Positions 36,326 to 49,236 of a stretch of DNA of 64,000 nucleotides are shown in pieces. Positions within the stretch are counted from its first letter, which is position 1; every line of letters begins with the position of its first letter. Position numbers and translations under genes: made by a program. Origin of the DNA: Paralvinella palmiformis (taxonomy: Eukaryota; Annelida; Polychaeta; Terebellida; Alvinellidae); the NCBI GenBank assembly GCA_025642065.1, contig JAODUP010000012.1:1212501-1276500 (forward strand). The letters run 5' to 3'. A model generated the notes under the pieces. That model was not told the origin of the DNA and did not search any database. It saw only the letters and a list, made by a program, of their open reading frames with translations.

Positions 36326-38420
36326 AAAATACACACTCATACACTTCCTTTAGAAAAAGCAAAAGAAGACATGAGAAAGGCAACTAAAAATCAGAAACAC
36401 CCAGAGAACGACCATTAAAAGGTGCATCTAGTAGTTGATCATAAGAAGATCTATGTTGAAAAGCCAAAGTAAGGTTAATTTAGTATTTATTCAGCCTGTA
36501 AAAGATGAGTTTGATATTAATACACACGAATGGGCTTCAAATATTTTAACAGTTGATCCGCAGATCACAGTTAAAATAATATTAACAACATATTTTAAAA
36601 TCATATTATGATAGTTACAATCTAGACCGTATCTAACTCACTACAGTATATATGCCAATATACATCGATTGTAGGATATTAATTTTGTTAGAATTGGAAA
36701 TAACTTTGCTGTCCACTTGTACGAAACTGTATCGAAGTGGGTGCCATCAAAACATAACTCTGAATCCGGACTGGTGATGGTGGGCTGACGTGTTTGATGA
36801 AATGTTTTTCTTCAGAATTTGTGAGTGGGAAAGTTGTTGTAGCTGTATTATTACCAGAATCGGTGATATCGCGATGAAAGTTGGTGATGATGAGTAATTA
36901 TTGTCTTGACCACTTTAAAATAAGATAAGAACAAGGTCAAGTTAGTCAACTATATGTATGTATGGGCACGTGTTCATCTCTCTCTGTCTTCCTCCCTCCC
37001 CCCCCCCATATCTCTCTCTCTGTGAAATAACCTAACCCACGTTCAATTATTTTCTGATCAGCTGTCAATTGATCGCAAATTGTAGGCTATGAATTAATTA
37101 AGTGACTGGGCTGTGAAATCACTTAATTATTTATTTACAGTTTCAGAGCTTCGTTTCCTTCGATATCATGTGTGCACAATTAAAGTGTTAATTAATAAAA
37201 GAGTATGTGATCATATAACATATAGTACTAGTATTGGCAATTCATTTCAACCATGCGCACACATGTACACGATCACATGTGGACAACCAGAGAGCTTTTG
37301 TTTATCTGAGAAATACCTCCGGTCGCTGGAGGCTCCACTGGTTCAAAATTCAACATGGCGCGGCAAGAGTAACGCATCTCTATATTTAAGCTCTCTGTAT
37401 ATAGTCTTTGGATAAACCCACAAACGAAAGAATAACCTTGAAAAAGAACACGATAATAACCTGTTTCTGTTATCGCGAGTGCTCCATTCGTAAGAAGTAA
37501 ACCGTTTCGAAATACAGTTGTAAGTCTGTTACACGCACACACCATATTATCTATTCAGTATCCGTACACGCGACGTTGCTTGTTTTTTGGGGTGACTTAG
37601 TATATACATGTATATATTAACACTTTTGGGTTACAGGATGCCTCCCCCCCGAAACTTGGGGACTAGGATGACCGTTCCACTTCGTCAAACATGAAGCACA
37701 GGGCCTGGTTCTAACATTCAAGAAAAATTTAATTAATGAAACAGTAAACATATAGTTTACTGCTCCCCTGTGAGTGGTGGGGAGGAGATCCTCAACCACT
37801 CTAACATAGAGGCTGTGCCGAATAATCGACAGCCTGGGGATATATAGTTTTGTATTTTCAGTTTGTTTACCTATTGAGGTATAGAAAAAGTATTTTCTTG
37901 TCTATCGACCATCTGATAATGTTTTTAATACATGAAGCTCTGAGCTATGGAATGATATAAACACTTGCATTATCTTATGTATGAATCACGTATTTACTGT
38001 ATTATTTAAAGATGTGTCAATTCAGATTACACATATATGATTTTACATAAACCGAGATTCTTGAGTGTTTTTTATACCGCTGATACTATTTATTACTCTG
38101 CACTAGTTTCGATGCTCTGTTTTTCAGACATCGTGTTTACGACTTCATTTACTAAACGGACTCGGGTTTTGTGTGTGCGTTGTTATCGTCAGACTACTCT
38201 TTTAAGTATATTATGGCCCAGATGTAAATAAAGCACGTGACCACTTTTGAGCTATGGTATTCATTCGACTTTACAACCAGTAATAAACAGGCCTTCAGTG
38301 GATTGTGTTTTAATAATAATAATAAGCCTGAAGCATGATGACGTCACAAACCAAATCAAACCAGCCGCGCTTTGCATTGTGGGATCTATAGGGGTCCGCT
38401 GAGCGATAATACCTTGATAT
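36324..38420. other. Intergenic region, no gene recognised
   Basis: Short frames only. Nothing that could be tied to a known domain, and no clear repeat copy elsewhere in the window. Confidence 0.5.
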
Positions 38421-38442
38421 TCCCGCCATTTTAATCTTAAAC

Positions 38443-39094
38443 GTCAATGTTCCGGATCTGTTATAATCATGCCAAAAACTAACTTCTGTGTACCGTTTAA
38501 CTCTGCTTCGACACCGAAAAAGCCACTGTTCAAAAATTGTATTCCAAAACTAAATATCAGATTATAACTATATGCTAATCGTCCGTCATTGCTACTTTAT
38601 AAATGATAATAAAGTGTGGTATTCAACATTGTAAACCATAGTACAATAATATTCACTGCACATAACAAAGACTGTTAAAATGTGGTGTTCAAAGTAAATC
38701 ACACTAAAATTATATTTAACCAAAAGAAGAAGAATAGAGTCCAGTATATTGGTAAATTTAATTTATTATTTATGGATATAATAATATGGTAAATTACACT
38801 TTATTAACCAATATTATTATCTATGATCTGATGCATAATAATATTGTTAAAGTACACTTTATTTGCGCCTTTCACTGTTTCAGTCAATCCTTACACTGAC
38901 ATTGTAATTATAAAAATTTGACTCGCAGATTGTCATTTCGAATTAAAACTACCCAACGCTTTGCTTTCTCAACGTTTTATCCCACGGCCAACACATGCCA
39001 ACTTAAATGTTTATATCGCTTACTAGTGGCATGCCAATACGATACGCAGGAGTTAGTTTTTGGCGTGATTATAACAGATCCGGAACATTGACGG
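38443..39094. mobile_element. THAP-derived foldback element (non-autonomous)
   Basis: Inverted ends share CGTCAATGTTCCGGATCTGT and continue through ATAATCA(T/C)GCCAAAAACTAAC, about 48 bp, at 38443-38490 and 39047-39094. Read inward on the minus strand, the right arm encodes PKTNSCVSYWHATSKRYKHL and, a little later in another frame, KRWVVLIRNDNLRV. This is the layout of a THAP DNA-binding domain start followed by its W...IRRD part. The left arm encodes MPKTNFCV. It looks like an internally deleted relative of a THAP/P-type transposon whose inverted repeats include the start codon. No target duplication could be identified. Confidence 0.5.
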
Positions 39095-39189
39095 TGTTTT
39101 TTAGGGAATTAACACAATGTGGTGAAGCCAAATATATAATATTTGTTTTCTTACAATTTAATCTTAGAAGATTTTGAGTCATCTATAGC

Positions 39190-39485
39190 TGAATATCAAC
39201 AATACAACATTATAAATTCTTCAAGGAAGTGGAGAAATTTATCATTAGCATAAAAGTAGTATTTAACGCCATATCGCTGCGCAATGATCACAAGAGGACG
39301 GGTATACATTGTGAAAACCAGAAGACCAAGAACTAAACCCTCTCTGCAAGACACCAGATAACAAAAACTGAACATCAGATAAAAACCACAAAACAGACAG
39401 TCTCTGGGAGTGTCTTTCAACCTAGAGAAAAGTACCTTATGGTCAACTGTATTAAATGCATCGGACAGGTTGGAATAAGTACTAC
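39190..39485 (-). pseudogene. LINE reverse-transcriptase fragment
   Basis: The minus strand reads LSDAFNTVDHKVLFSRLKDT (motif A region), then REGLVLGLLVFTMYTRPLVI (motif B region), and RYGVKYYFYANDKFLHF. The catalytic (Y/F)ADD is changed to YAND. The order and spacing fit a CR1/Jockey-type LINE. It is a decayed fragment without endonuclease or 3' end, just upstream of TMEM97. Confidence 0.75.
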
Positions 39486-40292
39486 TGGCTTACCTAGATC
39501 AATTGACACCATAATTTGTTTTTCCGTCCGAACCAATTCTCTTTAAGTGCTGAGACCAATCTTATAAGCTTATGATTATTATTGACTAAAAAATTGGCAT
39601 AATCATGTATAAAATAGCATCTAGGGTGTATATGGGTTTGGGAAAATTTGACGGCAACCTATCCACCCATGACTTTTAGGAATTCTTGAATATTTTTTAT
39701 TGTTTTTTTTAATTGTTCGTAAAAAATATTTCTGCTGAAATGAATTTCTAAAATGTTTGGGTTCTGTCTTTCAGGTCAATGGTTCTGTCTAATTCGGGAC
39801 TTACAAGATTTCAGCTTTCCAATGAACTCCAAAGCATGACGACTATGCTAAACGTAGACAGCATTTTGTTTGTTTATCTCAAAATACTCCGGTATGTGAT
39901 TGACCAATTCATAGACTGTAAAAACTGTTTTGTGTCTTCACAGGTTGGGGGTTGCTGAAAAATACTTTAGTTCCTATTTCTTTCGTCAGGTGGCGCGTTG
40001 ATGGCAGAAATCGTATCTGATTTCTCAAAATTCTATCTTGGGATTAAAATAACAAAACCTTAAGTATTCCCCGAAACGGATATCCAAACATAATAGACAG
40101 TTTACAATCAAGAAAATTGAAGAGGTTTCCTAAGACCATCGGGTTATGTTACTCCAGAGAGCTTAAACAGTCTTCGGTTACTCTACGTATCATAACGTCA
40201 CAAGTCAGTCCAAATATCCTTTCGGTAGGCGCCAGTATTTACAGAACCGTTCAAAATCCGGTTACACTTACAGGATACAAGGGTTGTCGAGG

Positions 40293-43200
40293 ATGTCTTT
40301 TGCTCGGATCTTAGATTATACATTTTTCTTGTACTTTTTTACTCACATTCCGATTACATTACTGGTTGATTCACAAGCTATATTCCCCAAAGAATGGTAT
40401 CCACAAGTTGTACGTATAATTTATAACTTCTAAGTTAGACGTTATATCGTAGTATCCTTCATTCCTTGATTATCGCCATGCCCATGGCATATGTGATTAT
40501 GTCGTATGATATAATATATTTATATTAGATCTAGTCTATATAATATTAAATATAGGGTGTTGCTATTGTATTGGTCCGGACCGGGACGTACATCAAAGTA
40601 GCTATAGCTCCGGAACTTCAACTGCGCATTCGCACCTTCCCGAATATCCAGTAGAACTAAGAATATAATAATAATACACCACCTTTGGCTTTGTCAGTTT
40701 GTGGGTTACCGAGTTACGAATTTAGTATTTACTTGTCTAAAACTCCGACACTGTCTGCCCAACTCTAACCCTAAATCGAAATATTTGTACAGTTCTGACC
40801 ACGTTAAATGGTGCTGTCAGCTCCACTGAATTAATTAAAAAGGGTGACGTTAAAGACCCCTTGAAGACATAATACACCTCAGGGTATTTGGACGCCATCT
40901 TTCCGGACTTCTCCTCTATGAGTGGGGGGGGGGGGGAGTGCGGGAGATATCAACCAGTCAATAATAAAAAGATACCATATACTTGAAATAAATCCTCGCA
41001 CTTTCTTGTGATAGATCATGAAAAGAAAGAAAATCAATCATAAGTATAAGAATAGTTATTTATCCCTCTTTATTTATTAGGTAATATTTATCAATTAAAA
41101 CATAGCTTAGTTGATAAGTTCAAACTGAATGTGATACTTCATCTTTATTCACTCAGCTACATATCTAATACCAATATAACTATAGTAAAGACACTGGACA
41201 TTTATAAAAGTAGATTTTATTGAGCTGATGATCTGATATTTATAAAGACATTAAATTTAAAATCATTATAAAAATATGATATTGATTTGAATGACATGGG
41301 AAACATTACTAAGTTTACTGATCAAAGTGAGAACTTCTTTTTATGCACACAAGTTGACCAAAGACACAATCTCCTGTAGAGCAGTGATCAGGGCAAAATA
41401 TTTTCCCATAAAAACTGGTGCAGATGATGATGGGATACAGAGGTATTTCATGACAAGCTTTGATATTTACAAGCACATTAATGCACTAATATTCCATTTA
41501 AATCCATTATCTTACAATTGGATTATTTGGAAAAGTACAGTTTATAAACTCACTCTAGGTTGGAATCCGAATGGGGTTGACATCACATAATATTGCTTTC
41601 TCAAAGCTTTGATGATGTAGATGTTTTGGCATGATATAACATGGTAAATAATCAAAAACCTTAGAAGGTTGACTAGGCCCACCATGCCAGACATGTCTGG
41701 TTCCCCATTGAGGGGGAACCTTTGAAATACTTGATCTATTGGAAGATGTCATTGTTTGGAAATATGCACCTTGAATCTAGACCACTGGATCTTTATGTCG
41801 TCTAACTCCATAGTTGCTAACAATTGATAAAAATGTTTAGTCACTGATAAGATATCAGCATTTCCATGGTTGATCAGACAATAATTGTCAGCTGGCCAAA
41901 GTCTGAAGTCTAGGATGTTTAAGAGTCGAAGTGGATCTTTTTTTTGTGTTAAAACGTTTCTCCAAGTACTCGTCAATAGTCTGAGTCAGGACTTGGACAT
42001 CATTGTCATCTTTGTAGGCTGTTAGTTCTAGGCCTGTCCAGCATGAGATGCAGAAACATGACAAAGTGCCTACTTTTGATGTCTTTCAGCACTGCCTTGA
42101 CTTTGCAGATCTCTTTTGATGTACCTGCCCAGGATGCTGCATTTTCTAACATGGCTACCACTGCCAGTGGCTCATTGTTTCATTTGACTGATTTCAGAGC
42201 ACAGGTCTTGCTGGCCACCCATCTAACAGCCTTTATCTTGCCAATTTGTAGAAACTCTGAATTTAGAAGGTCAGCAATTTCTCTAATCTCCCGTCTTCTT
42301 TTGGCTGACTTCTGGAAACATTTGGTTGGCCTTTAAGATACCCATAAGTACACTACCCAAGTTGAATGCTGAGTCAATCAAGTTAAAGACTCCTTCAGCA
42401 TGAGCGTGGTCTAGGTTCAACAGTGAAGCCATTTTCGTCTTGGGAACACCATCTTGTATGAATTGCAGAAGTACAATTTCCTGTTCTATGGCAGCTGCAT
42501 CTGTTGATGTATCACTAATTAGTGCAGACTGGAAATCTAATTTATTTTCCTCACATAGGAAGTTAGCAATAGCGTTCATAAAATTTGACATCCCTTGGCA
42601 TTACTGCTATATTTTCCCAATGCGAGAGCAGTGAGCCGTTGAAGCTTACAGGACAAACCGAACTAGTGATTCCAGCTTATGAACTATGTCATTTTCAACT
42701 GGATTGACTCTAAATGCATGCCTCCTTTCAGGATGGTGTATTCATTTGGTCTCTGTGTATTAAGTGATACTGAGAACTAGCACCAATGAATCAATTCCAT
42801 GCTCTCATGCCATTTTATCAGCTGTTGCAACCATTATAAAATTATGCATAATTCATTAACATAAAAATTAGTCTATTTGTGATGACAAACAAAAAATGAC
42901 CGTGTCTTTACATGACTCTTATGATGTCACATCACAAAAATCACCATTAAAATGAAAGTTTTTATTGGGTGGCGTATGGCAAAAGCAATTGGTCCTGATC
43001 ATAAGATAAATCTGGCCACAAGTTGGCAGATTGTAAACGATAAAGCTGTATCCAGAATTCTTTGATGAATGAATAGATAGGACAGACTATAACACTGTTA
43101 TGTCCGTGTGACATATAAAAAAACCCTGCCTGACGTAACCCCTATTTTTCAGTGTTATTTTTCCCAGTTAGTTGCAATATTGTGTCACTACAATGTAATA

Positions 43201-45011
43201 ATATTTTGCTTCCACTTCCATACAGTATATAAACTTACAATATATTTTGAAACATTTCAGACATTGAAAAACTTTACTATGATGGAATGAAAATATATTT
43301 TATTTTCATTAAAAATTTAGTAATAAATCTTCGTTGTTGGGGAAATTTCTAGGGTTAACTTCAGAAGGAACAGTACCGAAAGAAATTTCTTATAACAATT
43401 GAGTTAATTCAGTTAAACTTCCTTTGCATGTTCAACTATTTCAATCTTGACTCCTTATTTTTTCTCTACTTATACACACACAAAACATGTCCATGTCTGA
43501 TATTTATTTTCCCTTTTCACATATACAAAACTCTGAAATGTCAAATTGACTGTCTTGTTGTCAGATCACACTCATATACATCTCAAACTGAATATTAGAA
43601 GCCAGTGTTTTGCATTTAATTGTAAGTACTTATTCTGATTATATATGTAACAGTACAATTTGCCTGGATCATGAGCAGAGTAGGTGATGACACAGTGTAA
43701 TTGATGATTCCTATAAGTGTCCTGTTCACCGAGTGGCAAAAAGCATTAATTGAGTATGTCAGATGTTGTATTGTCTGCCAAAAAATAAATACTTATCACT
43801 AGACAATAAAATTGAATTCAGAGGTGTTTGAAAATATTATGGCTGCCAAAAATCTTGCCAGAGTGGTATGATTCAAATCATACTAGCACTGTTTGCTGGT
43901 TAACTCTGAGCTTATGTCATATCCTGTGTTTGTATCAAGCATTCACCCCGCCAATTTAAATATCAGAACAATTAATTTCAGTGCAAAATAAATAAATATT
44001 TAAATACACATTTACTTCTTAATCATAGTGTTATATATTTTTTCAGTTGGTGAATACCATAGGCTGGTACTGTAGAGAGTTCAAGGATCCTATGATGGTT
44101 GATCCGCCTGCTTGGTTCAAGTCATTTTGTGTCTGTGAGATATTGGTGCAGTTCCCATTTTTCTTTGTTGGGGCATATGCTTTTTTTAAAGGTATGTACA
44201 CCAGAATGATGATCTGTAGGCTTCACTCTAAAAAATTGCTTCACATCTTTTGTCAATCAGTTAATTAAGTGAACACACCTAATAATGTGGTAGTAATAGT
44301 AGGGTGTGAAATAAACATCCACCTGGCAGATGTGACAGAGAAAACATTAATAAAGCTGATAACTATGACATGAACTCAGCCCCTTAAACATAATTATTGT
44401 ATCAACTTCGGACAGTTTTGCATATAAACGAATACTTTCTTGTTGATATTTTGACACTAAATGGCCATGCTTTGATATCTTATCTGAACTGTTAAAGCCA
44501 TGCCAAGTCATGCTAGTAAAGAATGAAAATTAATGTTGAAGTATGGGGAGATTTTTATTGAGTAAGAAGGATGATGTTGGTGATTTATATTTTATAACAA
44601 AAACAACATTGCATACTATAGAGTTGATAAAGTTAGGGATTTCAAAGTATGTGGGATGTCAAAAATCATGCAGGGCTGGCATGATTTGAAGTATATCAAC
44701 CTTGCTTGCTAGTTTAAATTCCAAGTTTATTTTGTACATATTTTACAGGTAACTGTCGATGGATACGCATCCCAGTCTTGGTTTATGGAACACATGTAGC
44801 TACTACTGTAATACCAATTGTTAGTCATATCTTATACCATGACTTTAGCACTGGGCAACATCCAGGACCCTCTACAGACAAAGAACGATACACACTGGCA
44901 GCTATATATTCACCTTATTTTATCATTCCAATGATGATGGTTTTGAGAATGCTTTTTAGTTCAGAGTTTAAAAGAGTTACAACTATGAAGGGCAACAAGA
45001 AGACAAAGTAA
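40293..45011 (+). CDS. TMEM97: Sigma-2 receptor / TMEM97, EXPERA family
   Basis: Three exons: 40293-40409, 44047-44191 and 44749-45011, giving 174 residues (human TMEM97 has 176). Exon 1 encodes MSFARILDYTFFLYFFTHIP and LLVDSQAIFPKEWYPQ, then a GTACGT donor. Exon 2 continues WYCREFKDPMM...DPPAWFKSFC, the family's most conserved block. Exon 3 carries the last two membrane helices. Asp26 and Asp53 correspond to the ligand-site Asp29 and Asp56 of the human protein. Four membrane helices are expected. The C-terminus KKTK is a KKXX ER-retrieval signal. The family binds sterols and acts in ER cholesterol handling and NPC1 regulation. The 3.6-kb first intron holds an antisense hAT remnant. Exon 1 was found by translation around 40293 and matches the family in length and spacing. 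Confidence 0.93.
41555..42634 (-). pseudogene. hAT-type transposase remnant inside TMEM97 intron 1
   Basis: Minus-strand frames, broken by stops and shifts, carry hAT-like text in order. LLQFIQDGVPKTKMASLLNL and AHAEGVFNLIDSAF come first. Then RREIREIADLLNSE...GKIKAVRWVASKTCALKSV, the typical RW(V/I)A block. Last comes VLKDIKSRHFVMFLHLMLD, similar to the KFVxFLHFMLD block of hAT-derived ZNF862/KIAA1586-like proteins. No terminal repeats were recognised. It is antisense to TMEM97 and evidently inactive. Confidence 0.6.
42650..44046 (+). other. Remaining part of TMEM97 intron 1
   Basis: AT-rich intron sequence with only short frames. The acceptor is TATATATTTTTTCAG directly before 44047. No further exon was seen. 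Confidence 0.6.
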
Positions 45012-45257
45012 TTTCACTAGATAATTGTATTGTTATTAAAATATCTATTTATTCACTACTATGATTTAATTTCTTATTTGATTCAATTATTATAAATTAT
45101 TTAAACATTAGATAAAGCAATCTTACTTTTTTTTAAAGATAAAGCAATCTTACTTTTTTTATACCGGCTTATTTTTTAATTATTAGGATTAGATTTGCTA
45201 TGTGATGTGTTTGATTTCAATTGTATTTTTTGTAATATAATTTTGGACAGTTTACTG

Positions 45258-45263
45258 AATAAA
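45258..45263 (+). terminator. Candidate polyadenylation signal of TMEM97
   Basis: AATAAA in TTTACTGAATAAACAAAATA, about 250 bp after the stop codon. Confidence 0.5.
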
Positions 45264-45444
45264 CAAAATAACAATAGTTAGCTTGATTAGGGTGTGGATT
45301 TTCAGACATTTATATAAGTTCAAAACTAAATATATTAATCCCACTGCAGCCTTCTCCAATAATATAATTTCTGTGTGTTTATACCAGTATTACCTATCTT
45401 TGTCGGATGTTTCATGATCATCTCATTTCTCTGTGGAGATAATA

Positions 45445-45540
45445 ATAATGTATATTTAATAAAGCGCCCTTACTAGCAAGAGCCATTCAAAGGCGCTGTA
45501 CAAATAATATGTAATATAATAATAACCCAAATAATAAGAT
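45445..45540. repeat. AAAGCGCC...GGCGCTGTACA dispersed-repeat fragment
   Basis: Contains TTTAATAAAGCGCCCTTACT and then TTCAAAGGCGCTGTACAAAT. This is a short inverted GCGC-type motif pair often seen in dispersed repeats of marine invertebrates. That last point is recollection rather than anything testable here. Confidence 0.35.
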
Positions 45541-45797
45541 GTGCCATATGTGTACATGTGTATCAGGTAAAACCAGCACCAATATCAAGTAAAGGACTCA
45601 CTTATCTGCTACAGTACATTGCAACATCTGATTGAATTACTAAGACAAGGGAGGCCATTGTAACATTAGTTTTTACATGCTCAAAAATACAATGAAGTAC
45701 AGATTGTAGCCTGTAAGTAAACAAAAAGAATTATCTTGTGTAACAAATGAAAGGCAGTTCTAAAAATAGTGAAAGACTAAAGTGGTTCATCTGCATT

Positions 45798-45803
45798 TTT
45801 ATT
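45798..45803 (-). terminator. Candidate polyadenylation signal of the ASPHD2-like gene
   Basis: AATAAA on the minus strand, about 25 bp downstream of the stop codon. This would make a very short 3' UTR, so a later signal may be used instead. Confidence 0.35.
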
Positions 45804-45825
45804 ACATGTCAAATAACACTGTTGG

Positions 45826-46929
45826 TTAAGCAGAAAGTACTCCAAATGCATAATGAATTGCTTCTTTTTCTGTGTAGCTGAGGTGTGGATGCCAGAAATC
45901 TAGCAATAATATAACTCTTGGAACACTACTGATGCCACAATGTCTCACTGAGTGTATAAATGAATCATCAAATATAATACATTTACCATTTGTCCAACTT
46001 CTCGTTTCATGATTCACTGTCAATTGACAACCGTCTGGTATACACAAGCCTGTAATTATGTAAACAAATGTTAAAAACCGATTTTTTATTCAATCTAGCT
46101 TGCTTTTTAAAATGTTACATGGTGTACTGGGTATTTATAGCAAGTGACTACTGTTAATATGTGCCAATATAATATAATATGTTTTAGCTAAATAGATCGA
46201 ACACTGAATAATATTTTTATGCATACAAACTGTTGAATGACAAATATTTACAGAAACATTTATCAAATTACCTAAGTGGCATCGTATTCTGACATTAGTT
46301 GGTCCATAATGTTCAGTAACTGTGGTATGGGGATCCAAAACAGAGAACAATGCATTGCCAAAGACACAACCTGGCATAAAGCTTTCTAAACTCTCCAAAA
46401 GTTTGAATGTTATTGGGCAAAGATTGCAATTAGCTGACACCTCCTGTCCCTGGTTATAAAAGTAGAATGTCTGCCAGGATCCCATCTCTGTCGTGTTTGA
46501 AGTCCAATGTGTTTGTAAAAATGTTTCATCCTCATAAACAGCTAAAAATTCCTCATGGATCAATTTCCAGTTATTTTCCAAACTTTTCACATCATTTCTG
46601 AAAGATGACTCTTGCCACCAAGGAGAGGCATGAAGTTCCATGATGTAGAATACATTTGGCCTTTGTGATTGATGCTGAAATTCAGCACTTGGTTTAGTGG
46701 CATCTAGGAGATGACTAAGCTTAGACCCACTGATCCTTTCAAACCTTTTCAGTTTTTCTTTGGCTGCTGCCAGTAAAATGCTATATTTATTACATCTGAT
46801 GCAATCTGGTGATGAACAGACAATATATGAGGCTCTAACTTTGAGTGTACTCCACTTCCTATAAAAGGATAGCAGTACTATAAACAAAACAGCTGCTACT
46901 GATATGCCTATGATGTATAGCATATTCAT
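45826..46929 (-). CDS. ASPHD2: Aspartyl/asparaginyl beta-hydroxylase domain protein (ASPHD2-like)
   Basis: Two coding exons: 46929-46272 and 46049-45826, phase 1 junction, 293 residues. The N-terminus has one membrane helix (about residues 4-23, IIGISVAAVLFIVLLSFY) followed by basic residues, a type II topology. Two Cys pairs (C38, C43; C46 nearby) lie in the stem. The C-terminal half is an AspH-type Fe(II)/2-oxoglutarate oxygenase domain. HYGPTNVRIRCHLG (His207 for iron, His218 near 2-oxoglutarate) is followed by FDDSFIHSV (His252, second iron ligand). RVILLLDFWHP (Arg264, co-substrate binding) completes it. All three key positions are kept, so it may be active, although the substrate of ASPHD1/2 proteins is not established. 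A pyrimidine-rich acceptor (TTCTATTTTCAG) ends 25 bp upstream of the ATG, so a 5' UTR exon lies further upstream. It is convergent with TMEM97. ASPHD1 and ASPHD2 are hard to separate for an invertebrate member. Confidence 0.9.
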
Positions 46930-46954
46930 CCTTTGAATTAAAAAGGGGGGAAAT

Positions 46955-49202
46955 CTGAAAATAGAAGGATAATTTTAACCACTTGACATAAACACAAAAT
47001 GAGATATTTTCATGACATAAGATAATAATTCACAGAATCCAACTACACCTGAGGATTAAAAATTACTTATTATTGTCTTTTTAGTGTTGTCTTGTATGAT
47101 GATGTGTAGCAGACAGCATACCAATTGTAAAACTTGAACTTAGCTTTATTTTTATTGGTAGGAGTAACAGATTCAAAATATTCAGATATGTTGACAGAAT
47201 GTGTTGTGTGATAATGGCCACAAATGAAAACATTAATTTTCATAAATTGTCCTATCACATAGGGTTTAAATTACAATTACAGCTTAAATAATTTTATTTT
47301 CAATTAACTGAAAAAGATTCACTTTAATATATGACAATGTTGGTAGTTTGTTGGTAGTTTTAGTGCACCATCTCATTTCTTGTGATACCTTTCAGCCTTT
47401 AAAACAATTCTTTGTAAATTTTCATCCTACTCTGTAATATACAATTTCTTATTAAAACTGTAAATATGATTAATTCCAACTATTTTATATATTAAGTTCA
47501 TTAAAACTAATTTTTTAAAACACCAAAGAGATTAAAAAATTGGATATTTCAATTGTGTATATGCAGAAATTCAGATCTTTTGCAATAACTGTGCCATATG
47601 AGGCATCCATATATATATATATTAAATATATTCTTGCCCATTTTCAATCAGAGTTGTGTACTAGCTGACACCATCAGAATATGTGGGTTTTAGTCTAGTG
47701 GCCAACTCAAAGTAATCTGTGTAAACACAAATGTATTACAATATTTCTACCCATAAAACTTATTTTATGTATGATTTGCAAGATATAAGTGATGCAGTGA
47801 CTAATAATGCCAATAAAAGTGATGGTTATTGGAATTATTTGAATAGGGTATTCGCCACCAAAGAATTGCTTTAAAAATGTTGTACTGTAATCAGGGAATA
47901 AATCACTCAGTCAAAAAGTAAACTTAGAAACCAATATACATTGCTAATGTGGCATTCAAATACAGGTGGCAGCAGCAAACCCAGCACACCTACATCAATG
48001 CTGTACAAAAGAAATCCTTATTTCAGATTTGAACTTGTAAATAATGGCCAGTAGCTAATAATGGATTTATCTCTGTTATCTAAAACTTATTGTGAAATTA
48101 AGATCCATCAACTAAGCATATCACTAAGGTTTTCTTTAAAGTATTCCAAAGTCTTACTCTATTCCAGAAAATATAGCATATTTTAGATGAAAACCCATCC
48201 TCAAGAAGACAACTGATTATTGGCGCACCAAGTGATTAACTTAAAAACGATCTTATTTGCTAGTTCGTCGTTCATTCACTATGCTGCGCCACTTTGTCTT
48301 GTATTTTAAATCGGAGCTCAGTAGATATTCGGAGAGCAAATTTATTTGGCGGCCTTGGTGCTGATGATGGCCTTTTAATTTCACCCTTTGTGTATTTAAA
48401 TATTTGTGGTTCTTACCAAAATTGTGATATCTGATATCGGGTAGTAAATACAACGCACATAAAACAGACTTGTTCGTCGACCACTCGGAACTTAATTAGG
48501 CTTATTCTATTTACCACAATAAATCGTGTAGACTGGTATCGGCCACCTATGTTCTCATTGTTATTCACATTGGGGGACGGTTGAAAACGGTCTTATTCAT
48601 CTGGCAGCCGGGTCCCGAAGGAAAGTATCGGTGACTGCCTATCCGGTAGCCGGATATACAAAGCTAATTCTTGTTCAACCGGCATTGCCGGTTGTGCAAC
48701 GACATAGATCTTCACTCAGTCGCCGGCAAGCCCAGTCGGATGATCGCAAAATAAATTGCCGATTTGGTGTGGATGCAATAGGTTTAATTTACAGTGATTT
48801 CCTGGAATACCGTAGCGAACAGACGTGCTATATGTTTAGTGAAAATACCGGGGACGTCGATCTCGGCCCACGTATTAAGCGGATTAACATTAAATTAGTT
48901 GCTCATACCATAATGTCAATGTGCAGAGATCGACGTGAATCTCATCAATATATGTTGATTTCGGTCCATATTGAATTAAAGTGTTTATTGTAAATACTTG
49001 TTTATATACCACCGATCTCGGCCCACCTGTGCGTTTTTCAACCTCTTGATTAAGTGAATATAGGTATATTATGCACAACACTGTTATGTTTCATCTGTTC
49101 TGTAGAATATATATATTATCATTCTGTCATCCGGTTTATTATGAATAATTAGTTAACTGGTTATATAAAATTAACTGCTAATTTATACATGCATACACAT
49201 AT

Positions 49203-49236
<34 letters not shown>

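Noticed and set aside
37113..37415. 100-codon plus-strand frame
   Set aside because: No homology recognised; an overlapping antisense frame of similar length suggests chance openness.
41291..41590. 99-codon plus-strand frame in TMEM97 intron 1
   Set aside because: Lies next to the antisense hAT remnant and shows no domain; likely an antisense or chance frame.
48631..48993. 120-codon plus-strand frame as a possible gene
   Set aside because: No recognisable domain, no splice or promoter context, and it overlaps one of the CGGCCCAC motifs of a probable repeat.
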